Positions 33,690-43,725 of a stretch of DNA of 64,000 bases are shown one piece after another. Position 1 is the stretch's first letter. Each line of letters opens with the position of its first letter. The position numbers were made by a program, and so were the translations under genes. A model generated the notes under the pieces. The model saw only the letters and a list, made by a program, of their open reading frames with translations, had not been told where the DNA came from and searched no databases. Source of the DNA: Elymus sibiricus (lineage: Eukaryota > Streptophyta > Magnoliopsida > Poales > Poaceae); the NCBI GenBank assembly GCA_039707655.1, contig CM077676.1, positions 243,182,866 through 243,246,865 on the forward strand, in the 5' to 3' direction.

Positions 33690-35190
33690 ATGCAAGACCT
33701 ACTCTAGTGGGTAAGACATGATCACCTTGGTTAAGTGGCCCTGGAAATAGTGGCGCAGCTTCCTGGAGGCGATGAGGAGCGCGAAAAGGAGCTTCTGCTA
33801 CATGGGGTACCGCTCGCGCGCGTCCCGCAGCACCGTCTTGACGAAGTAGATGGGGTGCTCGAAGAGGCGCGTCATCGTAGGACCAACGACTTGTTCTCCA
33901 GAAGGCTTGGGAGGCGGCTCGCCAGGGGCCTCCTGAGGGGGACCCTCGGCAGGCACAGGTGCGGCCTCGGGAGGCACTGGAGCAACTTTGGAAGGCGCTG
34001 GTGCGGCCTTGGCAGGTGCAGGCGAGGCCTTGAGAGGCGCTGGCGTGGCTTCGGCAGGCGCTGGTGCGGCCTCGGCAGGCGCAGGCGCGGCAGGCTTCTT
34101 CTTGGCGCAAGTAGGCCCTTCTCGTTCCACCACAAGAGCCGCGCTGGCCGTCTGGGGGTGGCTGCCAAGTATAGGAGCAGGGGCTCGCGAGGGCATGGTG
34201 CAACCATGATGGGAGGGATCGTCAGGTACCTCTTGAGGTCCTCGAAGGTCGCGTCAGCTTCGGGAGTCCACTTGAAGGGGCCCGATCTCTTCATGAGCTT
34301 GAAGAACGGCAGGGCTCTTTCGCCAGACTTGGAGATGAAACGCCCAAGCGCGACCATGCATCCCGCCAGGCGCTGCATGTCCTTGAGGTTCCGGGGAGGC
34401 CGCATCTGCTCGATGGCCTTGATCTTCTCGGGGTTGGCTTCGATGCCGCGGTGGGAGACCAGGATGCCAAGCAGCTTGCCGAAGGGACTCCGAAGATGCA
34501 CTTGGCGGGGTTGAGCTTGAGATTGACCTTGCGCAGGTTGGCAAAGGTTTCTTCGAGGTCCGCGATGAGGGAGCATGACTTGCAGCTCTTCATGACGATG
34601 ACGTCGACGTAGGCCTCTGCATTCCTTCCCATCTGGGGCCCCAGGGCGATACGCATCAGCCTCTGGAAGGTAGCCCCCGCGCTCTTCAGGCCGAAGGGCA
34701 TGCAGATGTAACAGTACACTGCACAGGGGGTGACGAAGGCCGTTCTCTCTTCGTCTTCCATCGCCATCTTGATCTGGTGGTAGCCTGAGAAGGCGTCCAG
34801 GAAGCACAACAACTCACACCCAGCGGTGGAGTCCATGATCTGGTCGATTCGTGGCAGCGGGAAGGGGTCCTTGGGGCAGGCCTTGTTGAGGCTGGTGAAG
34901 TCGACGCACATCCACCCCTCGCCACTGTGCTTGGGGACCACGACAGGGTTGGCGAGCCACTCGGGGTGGCGCACCTCGCAGATGACTCCTGCCTCTTGCA
35001 GCTTCTAAACTTCTTGGAAGATGAACTCTTGCTTCTCGGGCGCTTGGCGCCATGCCTTTTGCTTCACGGGGCGTGCGTTGGGGCACACCGCTAAGTGGTG
35101 CTCGATCACCTCCCTCGGCACACCGGCCAAATCTGATGCTGTCCATGCGAACACATCAGCATTCGCCCGGAGGAAGGCGACGAGCGCGCC
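33690..35190 (-). pseudogene. Reverse transcriptase and first RNase H of element B, catalytic box altered
   Basis: RT motifs 'ANPVVVPKHSGEGWMCVDF', 'LNKACPKDPFPL', 'FLDAFSGYHQIKMAMEDEE' and 'MPFGLKSAGATFQRLM' are clear. The catalytic box reads 'AYVDVIVMKS', so the second Asp of YxDD is Val, which should abolish polymerase activity. A TAG lies near 35,006 and a frameshift near 34,480. Between the palm/connection and the RNase H remnant ('PIYFVKTVLRDARERYPM') is a Pro/Ala-rich linker made of 'PAPAEA'-like repeats, about 34,100-33,920, far longer than in ordinary gypsy RT-RNH. Confidence 0.85.
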
Positions 35191-35193
35191 TTC

Positions 35194-35840
35194 CTATTTG
35201 GGAGAGAGACCGTTGCCGACGGTGAAGGTGGGCCCGGAGCCACTGCCATCCACCGACACCTTCTTCGTCTCGGCGCGTGCCTGAGAGAACAACTTCTTCT
35301 TCGCGGGTGTGGGCTCGGCAGGCTCGATGTCGTCCTCATCGGCTGGGTGAGCAGTGGTGGCAGCCTTGTAGGCGCGCTCAAGGGAGCGTACCGCGTCCTT
35401 CTCGTCGAAGCAGATGGTGATATTGTCGCTGCAGCCCGGCATCTCGAGGGTGTTGTAGGCGTGGTGGGTCACCGCCATGAACTTGGCGAGCACGGGGTAG
35501 CCCAAGATGGCGTTGTAGGGCAAGCCAATGTGCGCCACGTCAAAGTCGACGAGCTCGGTGCAGTAGTTCTTGCAGGTGCCGAAGGTGACGGGAAGGCGTA
35601 CTTGCCCCAGAGGTAGGGTGGAGCCGTCGGTCATGCCCAAGAAGGGCCTCGTCGGCATCAAGCACTCGTAGGGCACTTGGAGCTTCTCGAAGATCTCTAT
35701 GGAGGTCACGTTGAGGCCTGCACCGCCATCGATGAGTGTCTTGGTGACGGTGACGTTGTTGATGGTGGGTGTGCACAGCATGGGGATGGTGCCCACACCC
35801 CTCGTGGACTTGGGGTGGTCCTTGGAGTCAAAGCAGATCG
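35194..35840 (-). pseudogene. Aspartic protease of element B
   Basis: Active-site loop 'TLIDGGAGLNVTS' and C-terminal 'YNAILGYPVLAKFMAVTHHA' are present in one open frame that continues gag after a stop at 35,842 and is followed by a TAG at 35,194. In the C-terminal motif the usual GRP reads GYP. The ~60-residue linker toward RT is Lys/Ser/Gly-rich. Confidence 0.8.
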
Positions 35841-35841
35841 C

Positions 35842-37413
35842 TTACTGTGACCACTTGAGAGGTTGAGAAGCCTCCGACCCTGGGAGGGCCGCGTTCACCT
35901 CGCGAGAGAACTGCTTGAAGTGGCGGTTGGATGAGGGGGCCTGAGCCCCGCCAAGGATGCATGCCACCCCGCGAGGCTCCTGGTAGCCCCCGGCATTCTC
36001 GTCAGGGAGATTGCCGTTGTTCCCGCCAGGGGGCGGCGGGGCGGCGTTGGCTTGAGGGTTGGCCTGCCGTGGCCGGTCCCGCCAGCCTGGCCGGTAGTTG
36101 TTGTTGTGGTCTCCCCAGTGGTTGCCGCTGCGACTGTCTCCGCGGCCTGCGTCGCGCTCGTTGCGGCTGCTGCGTCCGTCCTGGTGGCGGCCACGAAGCA
36201 GCTTGGGCTCATGGCAGTCCTCGGTGCTGTGGGAGTGCATGTTGTGGTAGGCGTAGAAAGGGCGATCATCTTTCTTGGCGTCGTCGTGGTCGCAGCCGCG
36301 CTTCTGCTTAGGCTCCGCCGCAAGCACGGCGGGGCCCTTGCGCTTGGCGTCTTTGCTTTTGGCCTTCGTAGCGTCGGGCGCCACGTCTGGGTCATTGTGG
36401 GCGAAGAGGCGGCCCTCTTCAGCCTTGGCGCACTTGTCGGCGAGGTCGAACAGCTCGACCGCGGTGTCGAGCTCGTCGTTGATGGCGAGCTTCTCGCATA
36501 TCCTGACGTCTGTGACGCCGGAGGAGAACGCGGAGATGATCGCGGCACCGGAGGCGCGAGGGATCTTGTTGCGCACTTGGCTGAAGCGCTGGATGTACTT
36601 GCGGAGAGTCTCGTCAGGCCGCTGGCACACGACGCGTAGGTCGTTGAGCGTGAGAGGGCGCTCGTACGTGCCCTTGAAGTTGGCAACGAACTATCGGCAC
36701 AGTTCGGACCACGAGGAGATGGAAGCTTCGGGGAGGTTCATCAGCCACGAGCGCGGGGCGTCCTTGAGGGCCATGGGGAACCAGTTCGCCGTGACCTTGT
36801 CATCACCGCCCGCAGCCTCGATGCCCAAGGTGTAGAGCTGTAGGAACTCCATGGGGTTGGGAGTGCTGTCGTTGCGGGGAGGCAGCTTCGGCTTGAACTT
36901 CATAGGCCACACCACGCGGCGTAGCTCGCGAGTGAAGACGCGGCAGCCCCCGCTGTTGGAGGCGACGCCACCGGCGAGAGCGGCGCGGTTTTGGCGCCCG
37001 GCCGCTGCGACATCCTGTATGGTGCGGTCTTGATGCTGGCGCTGCTGCTCGAGGATCACGCGAGCGTCTGGTACCGCGCGCCGAATGATCTGGCAGCTCA
37101 CGTCGTCGTGGTCCGGCGAGGACACGCCACGGGACAGCTCCCGAGCGCGCACGCCACGGCGCTGGCCCGCGACATCGTCGAACAGGGGAGGTGGAGGAGG
37201 TGCGCCGTGCTCTGCCTCCGCGCCACGTGGCGACGGAGGCGGTAGAGAGCGGGAAGGTCCCGGGGCGTCTTCGGCGGCGTTGACGAGCTCAATGATGCAC
37301 GCGAGCCAAGCGTCATACCCGGCCTCGGTGGGACGGTAGCACAGGAGCTCACGTGCCATGAGCAGCGCGGCCTGCGGATCCGGCGAGTCGCGGCGGGCGA
37401 GCGAGGATGCCAT
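35842..37413 (-). pseudogene. Gag of element B
   Basis: One frame of about 520 codons with a single internal TAG at 36,691. N-terminal part 'ALLMARELLCYRPTEAGYDA', capsid core 'VTANWFPMALKDAPRSWLMN', 'ASISSWSELCR', then after the stop 'LRVVCQRPDETLRKYIQRF' and 'GVTDVRICEKLAINDE', which is the Retrotrans_gag pattern. The C-terminal part is basic with a knuckle-like 'AYHNMHSHSTEDCHE' and a Gly/Asn-rich tail. It ends at a TAA directly before the protease. ATG at 37,413 lies about 230 bp inside the primer binding site. Confidence 0.8.
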
Positions 37414-37640
37414 GGCGGTGCGGCCAGGCGGCTACACAGACGGGTGGAGGGAAGAGGCTTGCTCCTCCCCCACCGCGGGCTCGGTGGCGGCACCAGCGCG
37501 CCCACGACGGTTGTCGTTGGCGATGGGCTCTGTGCGGACCACCCTGGCGGCCCTGCGTAGGGCGCGCTCACGTCGGGCGTCGGCCATGTCGATGTCGAGG
37601 TTGAAGAAGTGGAAGCCGGCCCCCTACCAGGGGCACCAGA
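37414..37640 (-). promoter_or_regulatory. Leader and primer binding site of element B
   Basis: On the minus strand the LTR end 'ctaccgaca' is followed two bases later by 'TGGTGCCCCTGGTAGGGG', a candidate tRNA primer site, then a short untranslated leader to the gag ATG at 37,413. Confidence 0.6.
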
Positions 37641-37980
37641 TGTCGGTAGAGGGGCTCCGGGGACCCTGGTTCGAACACTGGGGGCCTGCTCGCTACCTAT
37701 CAACTGGACTGTGACCATGGCATGGCTATGGTGAGCGGAGCACGACGGGAGAGCACACACACACACATGGCACGACAGGGACACAAGCAGCTACCCAGGT
37801 TCGGGCCACCAAGAGGTGTAAAACCCTACTCGTGCTGATCTGGGATTGCTATGGTGAAAGTGCTCCTGTGTACAAGGTGGAAAGAGGTTGAATTGGTCGA
37901 CCTCCTCTAAGGTAGCAGCTCTGCCCCTTATATAGCTGCCTCAGTCCTCTTCCCCCAAAAATATTGGCGGGAAGGGTTGC

Positions 37981-38667
37981 TGTCGTGGTTTTGTCATGGC
38001 AGATGTCCTCGTGAAAGAACTTAGTGGTGAGGCCATCGCAACTAGGTGGAAGCTTGAAGGGGTTGGTCGGAATCGAGAGACGCGAGTTTTACCCAGGTTC
38101 GGCCCCTCACGGTGGAGGTAAAAGCCTACAGCCTGCTTGATTGCTATTGATGATGATCTCGATTACAAGGGTGCTGTTTCGCTACCTCTATCTCGAGAGC
38201 TAGTTTTTCTGTCTCTCCTGAGTTGTCCCTCTTGGGGTGCCTTGCCCCTCCTTATATAAGTTGAAGGGGCCGGCTTACATGTAGAGTCCTAGTAGGATTA
38301 GGACTGGTCTATTTTCTATTACAAGTTGGATACTAGTCCGGGACTTGCTTTCCTTTGTCAGGTCTTGCTTTCCTCTTCTTGGTCCTCCTCTACGAGCCGG
38401 CCCATTGGGCTCCCCTTAAGCCGGCCTCCTGCCGGGTCTCGCCCTGGGCCCTTGGTCTCTCCTATTCATCATCTTCCTTAAGTAAAGGAGAACTCACTGC
38501 GTCCTTAGGTAGGCCGCCGCCTCAAGTACTGGGCTATGAGCCGGCCCACTTTATGAGTCGCCCTGACGGGCCTTTGACGTCTTGATCGTCGCTGCTACTC
38601 TCCAGGGTGCCACTGGATAACCCGGCCCTGAACGGGCGGGTCATATCGTGGGGTTATATCCCCAACA
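37981..38667 (-). repeat. 3' LTR of the nested element
   Basis: 687 bp, TGTCGTGG...CCCAACA. Contains the palindromic TATA 'cttatataag' at 38,251-38,260 and is almost identical to 43,039-43,725. Confidence 0.9.
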
Positions 38668-38682
38668 TTAGCCCCCAGATTA
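38668..38682 (-). promoter_or_regulatory. Polypurine tract of the nested element
   Basis: On the minus strand 'taatctgggggctaa' directly precedes the TG of the 3' LTR. Its core 'gggggcta' is the motif reiterated through the interior. Confidence 0.75.
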
Positions 38683-39259
38683 ATTTGGATTTATCCATGT
38701 TAAACTTATCCTGAAAAATAAAACAAGAACAAATTTAACAGGTTGTGTGCCGGGTCGATGGTCCTTCTGAGCCGGTATCTGTTCATCCTTCAGTCCTTGT
38801 CATTTCCTTCTGTGAAAACACCCGCCCGAGTCAATCTTTGCCGGGTTATTCAATGGAATCCTTCCTGAAGCGTTATATCAATGGGCCAGCTTCAAAATCA
38901 ACTTGCTGGTTTTATGCAGAAAAATATTAGGGAAAAAAATAATCCATTTGAGTCAATTTCCAAAGCTCTGACTTGACAAAAATATTGGGCTTAAGATATG
39001 CTTCTGATGCTGAACTGGCTTTGAATACTCCGGCTTGACAAAAATATTGGATTTAAGATATTCATCTTATGTTCAGCCGGCTTGAGGACGTAGAGCTTGT
39101 CGAGTTGCGATTGTCGAAGTTGCTGTGTTATAAAGATTGATGATACCGGGTCATGATTGTTCTTCCTGGGTTCTTCAGGCCAAGTCCTTATAGGACTGAT
39201 CCTCCCAGGCCGGGTCTTTTCCAACCCGGATCAATCTGAATTTTCTTTCAACTCCAATA

Positions 39260-40390
39260 TATATATCAACTGTAGCCCCCAAGCTCCAAGTTTATCACCT
39301 TGTGATGAATTGGTGCTTGCTTTTGTAAATATTGTTGCGTCGGCTTTCCGGGCCTTTCTATGAACAGCTTGGAAAAGATAAACTTTGCAAATTTCTCCAC
39401 TAAGAATATGATACCCGGTTTGCTCAAAACTGAGAACTTGAAGGTGTACCTCCCTTATATCCATATTACCTGTAGCCCCCAAGTCTTAAGAGGGGAACGT
39501 AGTGATAGCTTAAGACTTTCTTCAATATAAATGTTGCAACTTTGAAGAAATCCGGGTTGTTCATCTGAGTCACCAGTTATAAACTGAATGTTTTGCATTG
39601 CACATGTGTAGTCCCCAAGGGCCGGCTCATCAGTATGTGATGGGCCGGGTCTTCAATTTGGACCTTATGATCTGTTTAAACAACTGAACGCTGTAGCCCC
39701 TCAAGTGCCGGGTTGTCTTGCCCGCAGCAACCTAGGACTTGAACTTTAGCTTTTGATGTTTGTAGATGTATAGCTGTAAATAATGTAGGCCCCAAGGGCC
39801 GGATTAGCTCTCCTCATCAATCTGGAACTTGAACTATCTGTAGAGTCAATGACTGTAGCCCCCAAGGGCCGGGTTACTATTAATAGTGAGTCGGGTCTTC
39901 AATGAAGGTACTTTTAAAATGACAATGCATTAGCCCCCAAGTACCGTGGTGCATGCTTGCAGCGACATGGGACTTGATATTTTGTAGATCAAAATTGGCT
40001 GATGTAGCCCCCAAGTGCCAGGTCGTGTGCCTGCGGCGACTCAGGACTTCAGAAACTTGAACAATGTAGCCCCCAAGTGCCGGATCGTGTGCCTGCGGCG
40101 ACTCAGGACTGAATAATAGACTTGAATATGGTATCCCCCAAGTTGCGGGTCGATCGCCTGCGGCGGCTCGGGACTTCCTTTATCTTTGTAATTTTTTGAA
40201 CTGAGTATTAGCCCCCAAATGCCGTGGTGCATGCTTGCAGCGACATGGGACTTTCATACTGAATGTAATCTTGATTTGAATAATGTAGCCCACAAGTGCC
40301 GGGTCGTATTGCCTGCAGTGACTCGGGACTATTCCTTCCACTATAGAATAAACTCAGATCCGCCGTAGCCTCCAAGAACCGGGTTGTCTG
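39260..40390. repeat. Reiterated 'tagcccccaagtgccgggt' units
   Basis: At least 12 copies of 't(g/a)tagcccccaag(t/g)gccgg(g/a)t' occur here (near 39,272, 39,472, 39,692, 39,785, 39,855, 39,930, 40,003, 40,067, 40,131, 40,209, 40,285 and 40,370), with outliers near 41,340 and 41,690. Many are followed by 'cgt.tgcctgc.gcgactc.ggactt', with a 60-75-bp period in the densest part. On the element's own strand each copy reads 'ttgggggcta', the same core as the real polypurine tract at 38,668. Confidence 0.8.
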
Positions 40391-42109
40391 GCCGCATAGT
40401 ATACTCTTTGCATTATCAACTCACCAAATAAATCCTGGTGACCCAGCAAGTGACAACCCGACGGCAATTGACGTAGAAGGAGAACAAACCAATGTTAATC
40501 CGGCAGATCTAGCTGCCGGGTCTCAACCATCAATCACTCTGTAAGCTTGAATTTGCTGTGAAAAACTTTGATAGAAAATAGCCCAATCGTGGCTTGTAAT
40601 AGTTTTTGAGCGTGAAACTACATAATCTGCCAATGCCATCAAGCACTTTAATATTTTGCCTGTGAACTGATGATACTTTTGCGATGAAAGAAATCCTTGG
40701 CCGTGGTTGCAGTGCAACCCGGCAAATATGTGTGAAAAATTTCATAAGTGCTGTAGTCTTCTACAAAGCACATGTTGAATAACCCAAAACACAGTCAATT
40801 AAATGACCAAGTATTATATGTGACCCGGCTGGATTTGTAACCCGGGAATTTAGAAGAATTGATATCTCAATCATTTAATACTGGTTATGATAAACCATGA
40901 TGAAGATCCAGCCATTTTGGCTATCAAAGATTTGTTTGTTCCTGCAGAGTTACAGTGTAACCCGGTTTAAAAACCGGCTCCTGCGACATAATGTAATGTT
41001 TGATGATGGAATGTATGATGATGTATGTGTATGATAACAGAGTATAAAAATGCCGGCTTTCGAGGCACGACATAAGACCGGCTTTCGAGGCTCGAGTCTT
41101 GCTTCAATGAAGCTGGCGTGATAGCCCATGGTTTATCCTTGCTCTCTGTAAGCCGGCTCTCATGTGACGTATCTGATGTTTTAACCAAGACAAGTTCAGG
41201 GTCATAGAGATGATTGACTTGTCAAGAGTACACCGGGTCACCTAATCGGAGTAGCATCAAGCAGACAGGCAGGTTTAACCAAGATAATGTGGCGTTATTT
41301 GCCGGGTCAAGAGGGTGAGATAGCTAAACTCGGTGAGTTGGAAGCCCCCAAGTGACCAATGATCGAAATTGACTAGGATACCCATGTTTAGACTGTGCAT
41401 CATGGCGACTAGTCTTCTTTGGAAACCTTACTTTTTGCCAATAAGGCAGGATACCTATGTTTGAACTGCGCATCGTGGCAGCTAGTTCTCTTGGGCAACC
41501 TTTAATTTTTCACCAATACGGCAGGATACCCATGTTTGAACTGCGCATCGTGGCAGCAAGTTCTATTTGGCAACCTTTAATTTTTCGCCAATACGGCAGC
41601 AGCCCTCGGGACCGGGTTGTCTTCCTCGCAATGACCCGGGGTTCTTGAATTTGTGAAACCAGCCAACTCTGACGAGTCATGTCTGTGTAGCCCCCGAGTC
41701 TTAAGTCGACTCGAGAATCCGGCTTGAGATTCTTTGCACTTGGATGTGGCATAAACCGGAGTATAGTTGACAACTGCGAACTAGAATTTATCAAAGCCGG
41801 AGGCGATGCGGCGGGTTGATGATCTTGCAGGAACATTTTTGCCCAAAGTGATTTCGTACGCCTCTTGGTCCAGCTCTCCTGGTTCTTCCAGGGCCGTTCT
41901 CTTTTCTGTTTCTTCGCTGCCGGCTTCAGAATTGCCGGCTCTTCCGAGATCGGCTTTTTGCTCTTTTGGGGAGGTTTCCTCCATGGCCGACTCTTCCGTC
42001 CCTTTTGATGTGGCGAATTAGACTAGACCGCAAGATGCTGAGATGTGTGTTAAGCCGGATAACTTGGTGTGGGCCGGTCCACAGAGCGGACTCTGGCATG
42101 CTTTGGTGT

Positions 42110-42420
42110 GCTGATGTAGACGGGAGAGCTGGCCGATAAATTGACGTGGACGCGGGAACCGGCCGCGATATCAGACGCCGGCGTGGACGCGAGAGTCGGC
42201 CGTGGTGTTGTAAGCTGGCGCGGACGTGCGAGTCGGCCGCGTCGTTGTAGACCGGTGGGGGCACGCAAGTCGGTCGTGGCGTTGTAAGCCGGCACGGGCG
42301 CGCGGGTCGGCCACGGCGTTGTAAGCCGGCGCGGGCGCGTGAGTCGGCCACGGCATTGTAGACCGGTGGGGGCGCGCAAGTCGGCCACGGCGTTGTAAGC
42401 CGGCATGGGCGCGCGGGTTA
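42110..42420. repeat. 37-bp minisatellite, about eight copies
   Basis: 'gttgta(a/g)(g/a)c(c/t)gg' recurs at 42,207, 42,244, 42,281, 42,318, 42,355 and 42,392, exactly 37 bp apart, with two more diverged units to the left. The unit carries 'gcgcg.g.gtcggcc.cgg'. Because 37 is not a multiple of three, the long minus-strand frames across it cycle through all phases and repeat every 37 residues. I regard them as artefacts. Confidence 0.9.
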
Positions 42421-42629
42421 CACGTGTGTCCGTCGAGCAGCGCGGCACGGACGGATGCCTGTGTAGAATGATGCTGATGCGTGCTCCGTACCCGTGGTAT
42501 AACACCACCTTTGTGATGAATAATTGTCCTGCGTAAAAATATTACGAGCCAGAGTAATTGTTCTCGGATGAATTAACATGTGCTGATAAAATACATAGAA
42601 AGGATAGCACCTGATATTTTTGTATTCTG

Positions 42630-43037
42630 CTATGAACGCAGTTGCGGAGACTCGCCATCAGAGTTGACGAGGGTATCGCTGCCGGACGCAGAGTTATCTG
42701 CAAGGTCCACCCCCTGAGTGAAGCCGATGATGACGTGCTTCCGGCCGGCCAGAGCCTGGGCGGGTTGCGCGCACCGAGCCGGCTCGACGATGTCGGTGCA
42801 CATGTCCGGCTCGGGTTCAGATCCGCCGGTTTTGCCGATGAAGACGTGGATTTTGCCGAAGGGGACCCGGTACCCGTACTCGATTGACTCGGCCTCGGGG
42901 CCCCAGCCTGAATCGTCGATGTAAAGCTTGCCGCGGCGACTCTTGGTCATACGGCCGATCGTGTATCCCTCGATCCCTGCGGGAGTTCCCTTCAAGTACT
43001 CAACACCACCGAGCGAGAGCCCCACGGTGGGCGCCAA
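42630..43037 (-). CDS. Uncharacterised ORF beside the primer site of the nested element
   Basis: A minus-strand frame of about 135 codons inside the internal region (open back to an ATG at 43,097 inside the LTR, 155 codons in all). It has balanced, protein-like composition: 'GGVEYLKGTPAGIEGYTIG', 'KSRRGKLYIDDSGWGPEAE', 'YGYRVPFGKIHVFIGKTGG'. The first ATG would place the start within the LTR and across the primer site, which is unusual. No internal ATG gives a long product until a Met in 'RMTKSRRGK' (about 42,951). It is not gag, protease, RT or integrase, and I do not recognise it. It may be a captured host fragment or chance. Confidence 0.4.
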   Translation of the reverse strand: MAPTVGLSLGGVEYLKGTPAGIEGYTIGRMTKSRRGKLYIDDSGWGPEAESIEYGYRVPFGKIHVFIGKTGGSEPEPDMCTDIVEPARCAQPAQALAGRKHVIIGFTQGVDLADNSASGSDTLVNSDGESPQLRS

Positions 43038-43038
43038 C
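43021..43038 (-). promoter_or_regulatory. Primer binding site of the nested element
   Basis: On the minus strand 'TTGGCGCCCACCGTGGGGC' directly follows the CA end of the right LTR, the expected place and form for a tRNA-primed site. Confidence 0.75.
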
Positions 43039-43725
43039 TGTCGTGGTTTTGTCACGGCAGATGTCCTCGTGAAAGAACTTAGTGGTGAGGCCATCACAAC
43101 TAGGTGGAAGCTTGAAGGGGTTGGTCGGAATCGAGAGACGCGAGTTTTACCCAGGTTTGGCCCCTCACGGTGGAGGTAAAAGCCTACATCCTGCTTGATT
43201 GCTATTGATGATGATCTCGATTACAAGGGTGCTGTTTCGCTACCTCTATCTCGAGAGCTAGTTTTTCTATCTCTCCTGACTTGTCCCTCTTGGGGTGCCT
43301 TGCCCCTCCTTATATAAGTTGAAGGGGCCGGCTTACATGTAGAGTTCTAGTAGGATTAGGACTGGTCTATTTTCTATTACAAGTTGGATACTAGTCCGGG
43401 ACTTGGTTTCCTTTGTCAGGTCTTGCTTTCCTCTTCTTGGCCCTCCTCTACGAGCCGGCCCATTGGGCTCCCCTTAAGCCGGTCTCCTGCCGGGTCTCGC
43501 CCTGGGCCCTTGGTCTCTCCTATTCATCGTCTTCCTTAAGTAAAGGGGAACTCACTGCGTCCTTAGGTAGGCCGCCGCCTCAAGTACTGGGCTATGAGCC
43601 GGCCCACTTTATGAGTCGCCCTGACGGGTCTTTGACGTCTTGATCGTCGTTCCTACTCTCCAGGGTGCCACTGGATAACCCGGCCCTGAACGGGCGGGTC
43701 ATATCGTGGGGTTATATCCCCAACA
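43039..43725 (-). repeat. 5' LTR of the nested element
   Basis: 687 bp. Promoter-like palindromic TATA 'ttatataag' near 43,310-43,318, about 410 bp from the LTR start on the minus strand. Followed on the outside by the target duplicate GTTGC. Confidence 0.9.

Larger units (their letters stand above)
37981..43725 (-). mobile_element. Structurally intact non-autonomous LTR retrotransposon nested in element B's LTR
   Basis: Two 687-bp LTRs (37,981-38,667 and 43,039-43,725) bounded by TGTCGTGG...CCCAACA. Perfect 5-bp target duplication GTTGC (37,976-37,980 and 43,726-43,730). A primer site inside the right LTR and a polypurine tract inside the left LTR set the orientation to minus. The 4.37-kb interior has no gag, protease, RT or integrase. 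It is filled with reiterated short motifs, a 37-bp minisatellite and one 130-155-codon ORF next to the primer site. By eye the LTRs differ at about 15 of 687 positions (~2.2%). It must be mobilised by another element's proteins. Confidence 0.9.

Noticed and set aside
39260..40390. CRISPR-like array of short repeats with spacers
   Set aside because: The genome is a plant, repeats are imperfect, spacing is variable and the region lies inside an LTR element.
42050..42508. 152-codon minus-strand repeat protein
   Set aside because: Produced by the 37-bp minisatellite being open in all phases; no start context and no shared phase.
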